Positions 1-6,912 of a stretch of 7,702 nucleotides of DNA are shown in pieces; the first letter of the stretch is position 1; every line of letters starts with the position of its first letter. This DNA comes from an uncultured Ignavibacteria bacterium. Its GTDB lineage: Bacteria > Bacteroidota > Ignavibacteria > Kapaibacteriales > UBA961. Both the position numbers and the translations under genes were made by a program. Below the pieces are notes generated by a model that did not search any database, was not told where the DNA came from, and saw only the letters and a list, made by a program, of their open reading frames with translations. The stretch spans positions 1 through 7,702 of the forward strand of contig CALMMI010000180.1 in NCBI GenBank assembly GCA_937868245.1, given 5' to 3'.

Positions 1-425
1 TGATTAAAAGATTTACTTCGGCTTATGTTGAAAAGAAAATTAACTTGAGCTCCTGTTAGCTTTCCTAAAAATCCGGCTGCCACCCGTATTCCTAATTTTC
101 CAAAATCCTTACCAGCCACAATATTCAATCCGCCCGGCTGAAGAACTGTAACCCCCAAATACATAAAAGAATGATTACGGTAATCAAGACTCTTAACATT
201 TGTGAAATACTGAATACTTGCAATATTTGATCTTAGAACGGTTATATTAACGTCAGCGTCCTCCACTATAATCTTTGAACTGTCTTCACTTATAATCCTA
301 CCTGAATATTCTTTTCCGTCGTTTGTTACAATCCTAATAGCTCTTTCTTTGTCAGGTGCGTTTTGTGCAAATGTTACCAACGATGTCAAAAGCAATATAC
401 AGAAGATAATTAGTGCATTTTTCAT
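1..425 (-). CDS. Exported protein with small beta-rich N-terminal domain, 3' end beyond window
   Basis: The reading frame starts at ATG 425-423 and stays open for 141 codons to the left edge, so the C-terminus is missing. The N-terminus (MKNALIIFCILLLTSLVTFA, then QNAP) is a clear Sec signal peptide with cleavage likely after residue 20. Residues about 28-75 (AIRIVTNDGKEYSGRIISED and following) alternate hydrophobic and polar residues and resemble the LSm/SH3-like 'DGxxxxGxI' module seen at the start of many Bacteroidota exported proteins. The part after residue 85 is Gly-rich and strand-like (YLGVTVLQPGG, GIRVAAGFLG), which would fit an outer-membrane beta-barrel, but this is inference. No clear Shine-Dalgarno precedes the start. 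A TAAATTTG element (477-470) could be a promoter -7 box, but I found no matching upstream element. The specific function is unknown. Confidence 0.8.
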   Translation of the reverse strand, partial: MKNALIIFCILLLTSLVTFAQNAPDKERAIRIVTNDGKEYSGRIISEDSSKIIVEDADVNITVLRSNIASIQYFTNVKSLDYRNHSFMYLGVTVLQPGGLNIVAGKDFGKLGIRVAAGFLGKLTGAQVNFLFNISRSKSFN

Positions 426-526
426 GAAAATATCAAAAAATATAAATAGTTGGAGAAAATTAACTTTTGCAAATTTACACAAAATATAATATACCGTGTA
501 CTTTTTGGTTTAGGTCAATTCAAAAA

Positions 527-560
527 AATGAAGCCCTTTGAAATTTCAAAAGGCTTCATT
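527..560 (-). terminator. Intrinsic terminator after the 609-908 gene
   Basis: A 34-nt inverted repeat has arms of 17 nt (AATGAAGCCCTTTGAAA against TTTCAAAAGGCTTCATT) with one mismatch. On the minus strand the hairpin is followed by a run of T (plus-strand A-tract 522-528), as expected for the gene ending at 609. The plus-strand side also has a T-tract (559-564), so it could work both ways. It separates the 609-908 gene from the exported-protein gene starting at 425, which therefore probably has its own promoter. Confidence 0.8.
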
Positions 561-608
561 TTTTCAGTTTAAGTAGAACATTTTCTCAATGCATGAAAGT
601 GCTAAGTC

Positions 609-908
609 CTATGTTAAAATCTCCTCGGTAAACTGAATTTGAATTGGAGACTCTTTCACTTTAGTAACAACTTCTATCCCCTGTTGAGATATCTTAACTG
701 CGTTCATGTCGTTCCCTATAATATATGAACGTTGAAGTTCAGTCTCAATCAAATTTTCATCTTTCAACTGCAGTACTATTCTGTTGAAGTCGTCTTCAGA
801 CAAATCGCATATTATTTGGACCATATCTACCCTATGGTAGATAGAACTAATCAGGTCCAAATCATATAACGTTTTTAGTACAATACCGCGTAATTTATTA
901 TCCCACAT
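609..908 (-). CDS. Small winged-helix-like protein, function unknown
   Basis: This is a 99-codon ORF with start ATG 908-906. A modest TAGGAA lies 6 nt upstream. The pattern suggests a compact winged helix-turn-helix. A helix at about 4-24 is followed by a helix-turn-helix-like stretch at about 27-53 (MVQIICDLSEDDFNRIVLQL, ending near DENLIE). A probable wing follows (residues about 56-65), then the 'vkISqqGiEvv' signature common at the end of winged helices (residues about 71-81). There is no signal peptide, membrane segment or cysteine cluster beyond one Cys. If it binds nucleic acid it is probably a small regulator, but no effector domain or neighbouring target is evident. It stands alone between a 550-bp gap and a strong terminator. 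The fold call is by eye and could be wrong; existence of the gene is more certain than its role. Confidence 0.65.
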   Translation of the reverse strand: MWDNKLRGIVLKTLYDLDLISSIYHRVDMVQIICDLSEDDFNRIVLQLKDENLIETELQRSYIIGNDMNAVKISQQGIEVVTKVKESPIQIQFTEEILT

Positions 909-1464
909 AATAAATTCCTAAATAGTATAGTGTATCAAAATTGTTAATTATTCTAGGTTGGCATCCTACAAAGTTTTTATTGATTTGAATCAACAAAAGG
1001 TTAAGGTTTTTCCTTTATTAAAATTCTTGTTCTTGTTTCTTTTACATGTATAATATAGAGTTATACAAAAATAGCTAAAACTTTCTGAAAACACTTCTTA
1101 TTTAACATGGTAAATTGTAAAAAGATTAGCAATCAGTCATTTTGTAGGACAATACTTGTTTAAAATTATGTACAAGAGGTTCAAATATATTTCTTGAATT
1201 TAGGCTTCAGTTCATGCAAAATTGCTCCTGCTTATTGAATGAATCCTGACCAAACCGCGTACATTCATTCCTCCCCCTACAATTACTACGTTACCTATCA
1301 GTCTTTTAGAATGTTGCTTATATAGTTTGTAAACCAAGTTTGGACTTTTAACAATCGCTAACACAAATTAACGCCCTATATTTCATTGCATAGTAGTAGA
1401 TTTGCATTACAATTTTAGACTAACTGATTTTCTTTATTGTTACATCATTACTAAAGGAATATTT
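909..1464. other. Long AT-rich intergenic region without a credible gene
   Basis: Both strands are broken by frequent stops. I see only small structures: a 14-bp palindrome TTGATTTGAATCAA (980-993), an 8-bp inverted repeat GAATGAAT/ATTCATTC (1237-1244 and 1263-1270), and a TATAAT (1053-1058) with a weak TTGTTC 16 bp before it. The last 70 bp hold the leader of the PDZ gene. There, a TAGATTTG (1397-1404) matches the Bacteroidota -7 consensus TAnnTTTG, although no -33 element sits at the usual distance. Nothing here supports a protein or a known RNA. Confidence 0.5.
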
Positions 1465-2820
1465 ATGAAAAATCTTCGCCCGTCTGCGATGGCTGCTTTA
1501 GCGGTAAGCGGACTGCTACTGACCGGTTCACTATTTGGTCAAACATCTGTAAAAAACAGAACTGAAAAGCCGCAAACGATTGAAAACCCTGCTAGTTTCC
1601 TACTGACCCGTACAGCAGGATGCAACAGTACCGAGGTTTCTAAAGAAGTACGTGAACTCCGTACGGAGCTTAATAATCTCCGATTCAAAAACAATGTTTC
1701 CGGTTCAACTGTCCGTTACGTTAATTCAAATGAAGGCAGCGGAGGATTCCTAGGTATAGTACCCGGTTCACGGACAGCATCCGGTGGCGTTACCATTGAT
1801 GAAATTGTTGGCAATTCCGGTGCTGAAAAAGCAGGATTACAAGCCGGTGATGTAATCTTATCGTTAGATGGTAAAAAAGTAGATACCCATACTGATATTA
1901 CAAGTGTTATCTCAGCTAAGAAACCGAATGAAACTATTGCAGTTACATTGCTTCGCAATGGAGCTGAACAGGTGATTTTTGCAACGCTTGGTGCACGGCA
2001 AAAAACAAATTATACAGTATTTGTTCAGAATGCAAATACACCTACAGAATCAAAGACAATCAGTATTAACCTCAATGGTTCATCCAAGAACTGGGAAAAC
2101 TCGATTGCTGCGCTCAATCAATACAATTCAATCAAATGGATTTCTGAAAAAGGAACAGGCAACCCTTGTGAAAAATTACGTGAAATGCGAAGCGCATCCT
2201 TACTTGGTGTTTATGTAAATTACAATGCAAAAACCGGGGTTGGGATTCAAGATGTAATTTCAAATACAGGCGCACAAAGTTCGGGTCTGCAAAGCGGAGA
2301 TATTATTACTTCTGTTAGTGGTATCGATGTTAACTCATATATTGAACTTCGCAAGGTGGTTACAATGCACAAACCCGGCGAAACAGTTGTTGTTACCTTT
2401 TTACGCGACGGGCAGATTCAACGAGTAAATACTACCCTTAGCAGTCTTGCAGATACAAAACAAGAAGTTGTAGCATCTCTCGAAGCTGAATGCAGCAAAG
2501 CAGAAGCATCTGAGCCTATTATAAATGCGCCAGGAACTGCACTCCCGGGTATTCAATCGGACGAAACCCCGATGAACTCTACGCTAACAGTTTCTCCTAA
2601 CCCTACAAACGGCATTACAAATCTTCATTTAACCGGAGATGCTAAAGAAATTGCAGTAGTAACCGTAATGGATTTGAAAGGTTCATTAGTACATACACAA
2701 GAATTAACATCGGGAACAAAAGATGCAACACTTGATTTAACTTCATTCCCTAAAGGAATGTATATCATTACTGTAAATCAAGGTGAACATAAATTCTCCG
2801 AGAAAATCGTAGTAAACTAA
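1465..2820 (+). CDS. Secreted protein with two PDZ domains and a type IX secretion sorting domain
   Basis: I place the start at ATG 1465, not at the upstream in-frame TTG 1402. An AAAGGA Shine-Dalgarno (1453-1458) lies 6 nt before it, and the protein then begins with a normal signal peptide (residues 1-26, positive MKNLR then a hydrophobic core ending near LFGQ). The product is 451 aa. PDZ domain 1 spans about 94-178 (FLGIVPG, GAEKAGLQAGDVILSLDGKK) and PDZ domain 2 about 245-328 (LLGVYVN, GAQSSGLQSGDIITSVSG). Residues about 375-451 form a T9SS type A sorting domain (TVSPNPTNG, the FPKGMYIITV core, and the final KIVVN). No protease or other catalytic domain is present, so it is probably a cell-surface or secreted peptide-binding/scaffold protein. 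The coding part ends in TAA TAA and is followed by a terminator, so it is likely monocistronic. Its ligand is unknown. Confidence 0.9.
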   Translation: MKNLRPSAMAALAVSGLLLTGSLFGQTSVKNRTEKPQTIENPASFLLTRTAGCNSTEVSKEVRELRTELNNLRFKNNVSGSTVRYVNSNEGSGGFLGIVPGSRTASGGVTIDEIVGNSGAEKAGLQAGDVILSLDGKKVDTHTDITSVISAKKPNETIAVTLLRNGAEQVIFATLGARQKTNYTVFVQNANTPTESKTISINLNGSSKNWENSIAALNQYNSIKWISEKGTGNPCEKLREMRSASLLGVYVNYNAKTGVGIQDVISNTGAQSSGLQSGDIITSVSGIDVNSYIELRKVVTMHKPGETVVVTFLRDGQIQRVNTTLSSLADTKQEVVASLEAECSKAEASEPIINAPGTALPGIQSDETPMNSTLTVSPNPTNGITNLHLTGDAKEIAVVTVMDLKGSLVHTQELTSGTKDATLDLTSFPKGMYIITVNQGEHKFSEKIVVN

Positions 2821-2850
2821 TAAAACGCAGCTGACAGCTGTCTCCATCCT

Positions 2851-2886
2851 AAAATGCCCTTGAGAATTAATTCCCAAGGGCGTTTT
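2851..2886 (+). terminator. Intrinsic terminator of the PDZ/T9SS gene
   Basis: The arms AAAATGCCCTTGAGAA (2851-2866) and TTCCCAAGGGCGTTTT (2871-2886) pair with one G-T wobble and one mismatch around a TTAA loop. A T-rich stretch follows. It starts 30 bp after the stop codon. Confidence 0.8.
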
Positions 2887-2983
2887 GCTTTTCAATTCTA
2901 TGGTTAAACTCTAAAATTGTATTTTTGTATATCCAACGTTAATGAATAGTACATAACATAATGAACAGTCCGCTATAATTTAT

Positions 2984-3865
2984 ATGTCTCAACTCACTCT
3001 CTGGTTTTTAGCAACACGCCCCAAAACATTAGTTGCAAGCGGTATCCCGGTAATTATGGGGTCGGCTCTTGCATATCATGATGGCACTTTTTCATTGTTA
3101 GGCGCATCTGTAGCATTTGTTTGCTCTGTTTTGATACAGATTGCAACCAACTTTATCAACGAAATATATGATTTCCGCAAAGGGGCGGATTCAATGGGCA
3201 GGGTCGGACCTGTCCGTGCTGTTTCTGCCGGGTTGATTACCGAACAAAAGATGATACGTGCTGCATGGCTGGTGGTAATGATGTGTTTTATTCTGGGGAT
3301 GTATTTGGTGTGGTTTCGAGGGATAATTGTGCTTATAATCGGTATCGTCTCGTTATGTTTGGCATGGGGATATACAGGTGGACGTTATTCTCTTGCATAT
3401 AGAGGTTTGGGAGACATCTTCGTTTTTATTTTTTTTGGATTGGTAGCAACCGCAGGCACATATTACATACTTCACGGGGAGTTATCGGTTTCGGCTTTAC
3501 TGCTTGGATGTATCCCCGGTGCATTTGCAGCGAATATTTTAGGGGTGAACAATTTACGTGACAGGGAAACCGATGTTAAGGTCGGTAAGCGTACATTTCC
3601 TGTAAGGTTCGGTGCAAAGGCAGCAAGAATTTTGTATATTCTGATGACCCTTGTTGCATATCTTTCGTCTGTTTACTTATATCTAACGGAAGGTTCTGTT
3701 TGGGTTCTATTGCCCTTGATTACCATTCCTATCGGTGTGATTCTTTGTAGAAAAGTAATAACCCTTGAGGGTGAACAACTAAACGCGGTTCTTGCTCAAA
3801 CAGGTGCATTGCTTGCAGTGTATGGTTTGCTATCGGCAGTCGGACTGGTGGTTGCAACAATATAG
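2984..3865 (+). CDS. menA: 1,4-dihydroxy-2-naphthoate polyprenyltransferase (MenA)
   Basis: This is a 293-aa integral membrane protein of the UbiA prenyltransferase superfamily, about the usual MenA length. MenA joins a polyprenyl chain to 1,4-dihydroxy-2-naphthoate, giving demethylmenaquinone in menaquinone synthesis at the cytoplasmic membrane. Visible signatures are the MenA-type start (RPKTLVASGIPVIMGSALA, residues 12-30), the first Asp-rich motif NEIYDFRKGAD (59-69) and the second motif NNLRDRETD with FPVRFG (189-210). These Asp pairs bind Mg-diphosphate in the family. About eight or nine hydrophobic helices fill the rest. No Shine-Dalgarno is visible before ATG 2984. A TATAAT at 2974-2979 lies so close that the mRNA might be leaderless. 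No other men gene is in the window. The 3' end faces the MNIO gene, with only 8 bp between the stop codons. Confidence 0.93.
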   Translation: MSQLTLWFLATRPKTLVASGIPVIMGSALAYHDGTFSLLGASVAFVCSVLIQIATNFINEIYDFRKGADSMGRVGPVRAVSAGLITEQKMIRAAWLVVMMCFILGMYLVWFRGIIVLIIGIVSLCLAWGYTGGRYSLAYRGLGDIFVFIFFGLVATAGTYYILHGELSVSALLLGCIPGAFAANILGVNNLRDRETDVKVGKRTFPVRFGAKAARILYILMTLVAYLSSVYLYLTEGSVWVLLPLITIPIGVILCRKVITLEGEQLNAVLAQTGALLAVYGLLSAVGLVVATI

Positions 3866-3873
3866 AATAATCT

Positions 3874-4707
3874 TCAAACTGTAATGGAGCGGTAGTTCTT
3901 AGCTTTCACCGCTTCATTGTGTACTACCTCGAATGACGGGATATTCTCATCGCATCCCAAAAGGGTTGCTCTTGCCCCTGTTCTTTGGAAACAATACCGG
4001 TAAAGTTCCCACACTTCATTAACCACATGGTCGCTATGCGTATCCAGAATATGCGTCCCTTTGTTTGTGTGCCCAGCCAAGTGGAACTGGCAAACGCGGT
4101 CGTATGGAATGGCATCTATGTATTCAATCGGGTCAAACACGTGATTGAATGAACTCACGTAAATATTGTTCACATCCAACAGCAACCCGCAATCTGCTTC
4201 TTCTACAAGTCTGCTGAGGAACTCCCATTCTGTCATTGTTGAAATTGAAAATTCTGCGTAAGTAGAAACATTTTCAAGTGCAATAGGACGTTCCAAAATG
4301 TCGGCAACCGTTCTTATACGTGCCGCAATATGCCGGAGGTTTTCTTCGGTATATATAATTGGCAGCAAATCGTGAAGATTATGGGCATTGCAGCCGGTCC
4401 AACACAGGTGATCCGACACCCAGGGTGTATTTACCCTGTCAGTAAGAATTTTAAGTTTTCGTAGATATTCCATATTCAGGGGATCAATCCCTGCAATTGA
4501 GAGTGAAACCCCGTGTGTTACTATCGGATACCTTTCCTTTACTTGATCCAGAATATAAGACGGTTTCCCCTTTGTATCCATGAAATTTTCCGAAATAATC
4601 TCGAACCAATCAACCTGTGGTTTTTCGGTTAGGATATGTTGAAAATGGACGGTTCGAAGACCGACTCCAAATCCGAGTTCAGGTAAATTCCAGCGGTTGG
4701 GAATCAT
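3874..4707 (-). CDS. bufB: DUF692 / MNIO-family iron enzyme, BufB-like RiPP maturase
   Basis: This 277-aa protein covers a full DUF692 TIM barrel. MNIO enzymes use two or three irons to modify cysteine-containing precursor peptides (methanobactin MbnB, TglH and bufferin BufB are known members). Visible family motifs, with likely metal-binding residues, are HGVSLSIAG (His65), SDHLCW (His100), IALENVSTY (Glu145), LLLDVNNIYVSS (Asp178, Asn180-181), FHLAGH (His209, His213) and LDTHSDHV (Asp222, His224). The motif that is usually TLIEWDxxxP reads TLLGCDENIP here (residues 248-257), so the usual Glu and Trp are missing. The start ATG 4707-4705 has no Shine-Dalgarno and lies 23 nt after a strong hairpin. 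The upstream neighbour is a Cys-rich exported peptide, which is the likely substrate. No BufC/DUF2063-type partner gene is present. The gene symbol follows family and context, not an experiment. Confidence 0.9.
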   Translation of the reverse strand: MIPNRWNLPELGFGVGLRTVHFQHILTEKPQVDWFEIISENFMDTKGKPSYILDQVKERYPIVTHGVSLSIAGIDPLNMEYLRKLKILTDRVNTPWVSDHLCWTGCNAHNLHDLLPIIYTEENLRHIAARIRTVADILERPIALENVSTYAEFSISTMTEWEFLSRLVEEADCGLLLDVNNIYVSSFNHVFDPIEYIDAIPYDRVCQFHLAGHTNKGTHILDTHSDHVVNEVWELYRYCFQRTGARATLLGCDENIPSFEVVHNEAVKAKNYRSITV

Positions 4708-4730
4708 ATACTTGTAAATAGAATTTTACA

Positions 4731-4770
4731 AAAAAAGTGATGATACAAATGTAAGTATCATCACTTTTTT
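4731..4770 (-). terminator. Perfect hairpin between precursor and MNIO genes (terminator/attenuator)
   Basis: A perfect 16-bp stem (4731-4746 against 4755-4770) has the core GTGATGATAC/GTATCATCAC and an A6/T6 base. The loop is 8 nt. On the minus strand the stem ends in a T run, as in an intrinsic terminator. It lies 50 bp after the stop of the Cys-rich peptide gene and 23 bp before the MNIO start. Partial read-through would give much precursor and little enzyme, a common arrangement in RiPP operons. The loop also contains TACATTTG (4753-4746, minus), which fits the Bacteroidota -7 box, so a separate promoter for the enzyme gene is an alternative. Confidence 0.75.
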
Positions 4771-4820
4771 CTTTTGAAATCGCAAACTAAAATAGAACTG
4801 TAAAACATAGAAACGATTTA

Positions 4821-5099
4821 TTATTTTGAAGCAGTTGAACAGCCGCCTTTACCTTTGCATGAGTTTTTGCCTTTGCAACCATTATCACCTGTTTTGCAGC
4901 CGCCTTTGCCTTTGCACTCATTCATGCCTTTGCAAGCATGATCTTTTACTGCCTTAGTTGCTTTTGCGGCTTTAGCTGCCTTAGTTGCTTTTTTAGGTGC
5001 TTTTTTCGCTGTTCCGTCTGCAGCAAAAGCTGCCCCGCCACTGATAAGACCGGCAACTGCTGCGCCAATCATAAGTTTACCAAAATCTTTTCCGTTCAT
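4821..5099 (-). CDS. bufA: BufA-like exported Cys-rich precursor peptide (bufferin type)
   Basis: This 92-aa product starts at ATG 5099-5097, 6 nt after a strong AAGGAG (5111-5106). Residues 1-26 are a Sec signal peptide (KDFGKLMIGAAVAGLISGG core, AFA cleavage site). A Lys/Ala-rich linker (about 31-52) follows, then a tail with six cysteines (56, 62, 68, 75, 81, 87) set in CKGMNECKGKGGC and CKGKNSCKGKGGC. These two modules are an internal duplication with a 19-residue period. CKGxNxCKGKGG tails are typical of BufA2-type bufferins, periplasmic copper-related RiPPs whose cysteines are modified by the MNIO enzyme BufB. The enzyme gene is the next gene downstream. The expected role is metal (probably copper) binding or buffering outside the cytoplasm. 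Metal identity and modification are inferred from the family. The Lys/Ala linker is low-complexity and may be poorly conserved. Confidence 0.87.
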   Translation of the reverse strand: MNGKDFGKLMIGAAVAGLISGGAAFAADGTAKKAPKKATKAAKAAKATKAVKDHACKGMNECKGKGGCKTGDNGCKGKNSCKGKGGCSTASK

Positions 5100-5169
5100 G
5101 TAAATCTCCTTGTAAATAATTAATAAGGTGTGAAGTCTGACAGTTAATAATAGCCTTCACCAAACCGTC

Positions 5170-5199
5170 CAAAAATAAGCAAAATTATAAGAATCCAAG
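5170..5199 (-). promoter_or_regulatory. Candidate promoter of the bufferin cassette
   Basis: On the minus strand TATTTTTG (5177-5170) matches the Bacteroidota -7 consensus TAnnTTTG. A CTTG (5199-5196) lies 18 bp upstream, near the usual -33 position. This would give a leader of about 60 nt before the bufA start. A TATAAT (5188-5183) in the same stretch is an alternative -10. A GTGAAG/CTTCAC inverted repeat (arms 5131-5136 and 5155-5160) lies within the leader and may be an operator or leader structure. I did not recognise a known metal-regulator site. Confidence 0.35.
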
Positions 5200-5288
5200 A
5201 GCGTTTTTTAGAAAATACGATTTAATGACACAACTGGATTGATTTATTCCATTTAAAATGGAAAAAACTGTCTTTGTTACAATACTCC

Positions 5289-6912
5289 CTATACCTTTTT
5301 CTCCTTTGGTTTCCTTTGTTTCCTTTTTGTTTTATTGGCAAGTGTGCGTTCCAGTAGATGCTCTTTATGCATTTTTACTGTGTGTACTGCCAGAAAATTC
5401 ATCATATCACTCCATACTTTATCAAAGAGTACAACCTCTGCCGTTGTGCCTGTTGTATCAACGAATTTAACACTTTTCAGTTTTTCGAGCCAAACTGCTG
5501 ATAATTTCTCCACTCTTTTAAGTACAAAATCCCCTTGCACTATTGTGTGGATCAGTTTTACCATACATGCAAGCCTATAGTACTCACTCCCCTGTTCTAA
5601 TCGTGTTCGTCGTAATTTTTGGAGTGCTTCATCACATTCCAGAATTCCTCTTCTGTCTCCGTCAGCCATCAAGTAAATCGTACGTGCAATAATTATCTGT
5701 CCGTAGTAGCCGCCTACATCATTTTTCACGGTAGGTACGATAGCAGCAAATTCTTTGATGGAGATTGGCTTATTCCGTTGTTCTTCACGAATGGGAAAGA
5801 ATGTGGATGTAAAATCATTGGCGCAGTAAAACCTTGCATAGCATTCCAAAATTGTAAAAAATTCCTTTACAGGTTTTGGTTGAGATTCAAGTTTTGGATT
5901 CATCAACACTTCTCGAAATGACTCAGCTGCCATTTCCATTTTCTCGCTTCTAATCAAAAGCAGGAATTCATTTTGCTTGAAGTAAAACCAATTCGTGGAT
6001 CCCGCTGTCAAATAACCTCTACATTTAAAACGGTAATCCATTGCTTTTTCATATTCCCCTTTTGATGTATAAGCAGATAAGAGAAGTAAATTAAAATGCC
6101 CTAACCTTTGCTTCCTTGCAAATTGCTTATTTGCATCATAATATGTCAAAGCTTCGTTAGCGATCCAAATTACAGTATCATAATTACGTTCAACTTGAGC
6201 AATAAAGTCGTAAATACCAATATATGCTTCATGTAATTGAAACGACTTATATGTCTTAAACCATTCTGCTATCTGAGTAGCTGCAGCTCGCATTTCTGGA
6301 AGCCGATGAAGTTGGGGGGCAATAGATGCTGTAAAATAAACACCAAATCTGTCGAGCAATATTCCTGCGTTTTCCTCTGCATTCAATATTTTTCTAAGCT
6401 CTATCTCCCTTTCTTCTATTTCCATATACGAGGCAACATTGCCATTGAACTTATGATATTTCCGTAATGCAACACAAGCTGTTACCCGAGCAAACGTAAA
6501 ATCATATTTCTTTGCAACAATATCCAGCCTTTTTGCCAATGTCCGTTCGGACTCAAGCGAACCATATCTTCTAAGTACTTGAAGTTGAGCTACCGCTTTT
6601 GTGCATTGATACTGAGCTCGGTCGTAGTCTGTGTATCTACCTTCATTTAAGTTAAGAAAAAACAGAGAATTCAATAAGCGATCCGTCAGATTTTTTTTTA
6701 ACATCTTATAACGGGAACTATCTTTCGTCTCAGCATCACCATATACTGCTTTTACAGCCAAATCATCTGTCTCTACACCTTCTAAAATACTATTATGTAG
6801 CTTCGAAAGTTTGGTCGGTTTTTTTTCAGTTCTGCTGTCAAATAATAATTCAATTTTTTTTTTGACGTAAGGATCTGACCAAACCTGTCATTTCATGCAA
6901 AAATTTCAGCAC
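5289..6912 (-). CDS. Large helical TPR-like protein of unknown function, 5' end frameshifted at an A10 run
   Basis: From in-frame TTG 6761-6759 the ORF encodes 490 aa, but coding-like sequence continues upstream in the same frame to 6864 (SRTEKKPTKLSKLHNSILEG, then VETDD). There is no ATG or GTG start there, and a stop lies at 6890-6888. The neighbouring frame begins at GTG 6912 with AAGGAG 8 nt upstream (6926-6921) and reads MLKFLHEMTGLVRSLRQKK up to a run of ten A. Dropping one A joins the two into about 540 aa. The protein is almost all alpha-helical, soluble, without signal peptide or membrane segments. A helix pair around residues 215-250 (numbered from 6761; HFNLLLLSAYTSKGEYEKAM) is TPR-like, and the tail is strongly basic (KTKRKQRKPKEKKV). 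The motif KAVYGDAETKDSSRYKMLKK near the start looks like a conserved N-terminal module. I do not recognise the family. It is divergent from the 65-codon array. It could be functional through slippage, a pseudogene, or a base error. Confidence 0.72.
6854..6863 (-). other. A10 homopolymer where the reading frame changes
   Basis: On the minus strand, ten A follow CGTC. Upstream, the GTG-6912 frame runs SLRQKK and would stop at TGA 6852-6850. Downstream, the open frame continues as IELLFDSR into the long ORF. Loss of one A or gain of two restores a single frame. Runs of this length are classic sites for polymerase slippage, phase variation and assembly errors. Confidence 0.7.

Noticed and set aside
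1212..1268. Minus-strand 18-codon ORF after a GGAGG-like sequence in the long intergenic region
   Set aside because: The GGAGG lies only 1 nt from the ATG, the peptide is very short and nothing supports it beyond chance. An 11-bp match (GGTTTGGTCAG) to the start of the TPR-like gene is expected by chance at this length.
1716..2218. Short ORFs overlapping the PDZ/T9SS gene in other frames
   Set aside because: They lie wholly inside a well-supported gene and show no domain or ribosome-binding site.
3924..4115. 63-codon minus-strand ORF inside the MNIO gene
   Set aside because: It is a shifted frame of the conserved DUF692 sequence (FHLAGH and LDTHSD lie in the other frame).
4938..5123. Cys-rich plus-strand ORF opposite the bufferin precursor
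   Set aside because: Its Cys/Phe richness is only the complement of the Lys/Ala-rich linker and signal peptide of the minus-strand gene.
5247..5263. Palindrome TTCCATTTAAAATGGAA as terminator of the TPR-like gene
   Set aside because: On the minus strand the T-run precedes the hairpin instead of following it, and the stem is AT-rich with almost no loop.
5258..6467. Several plus-strand ORFs opposite the TPR-like gene
   Set aside because: They are antisense to a long ORF with coherent helical protein sequence and have no supporting signals.
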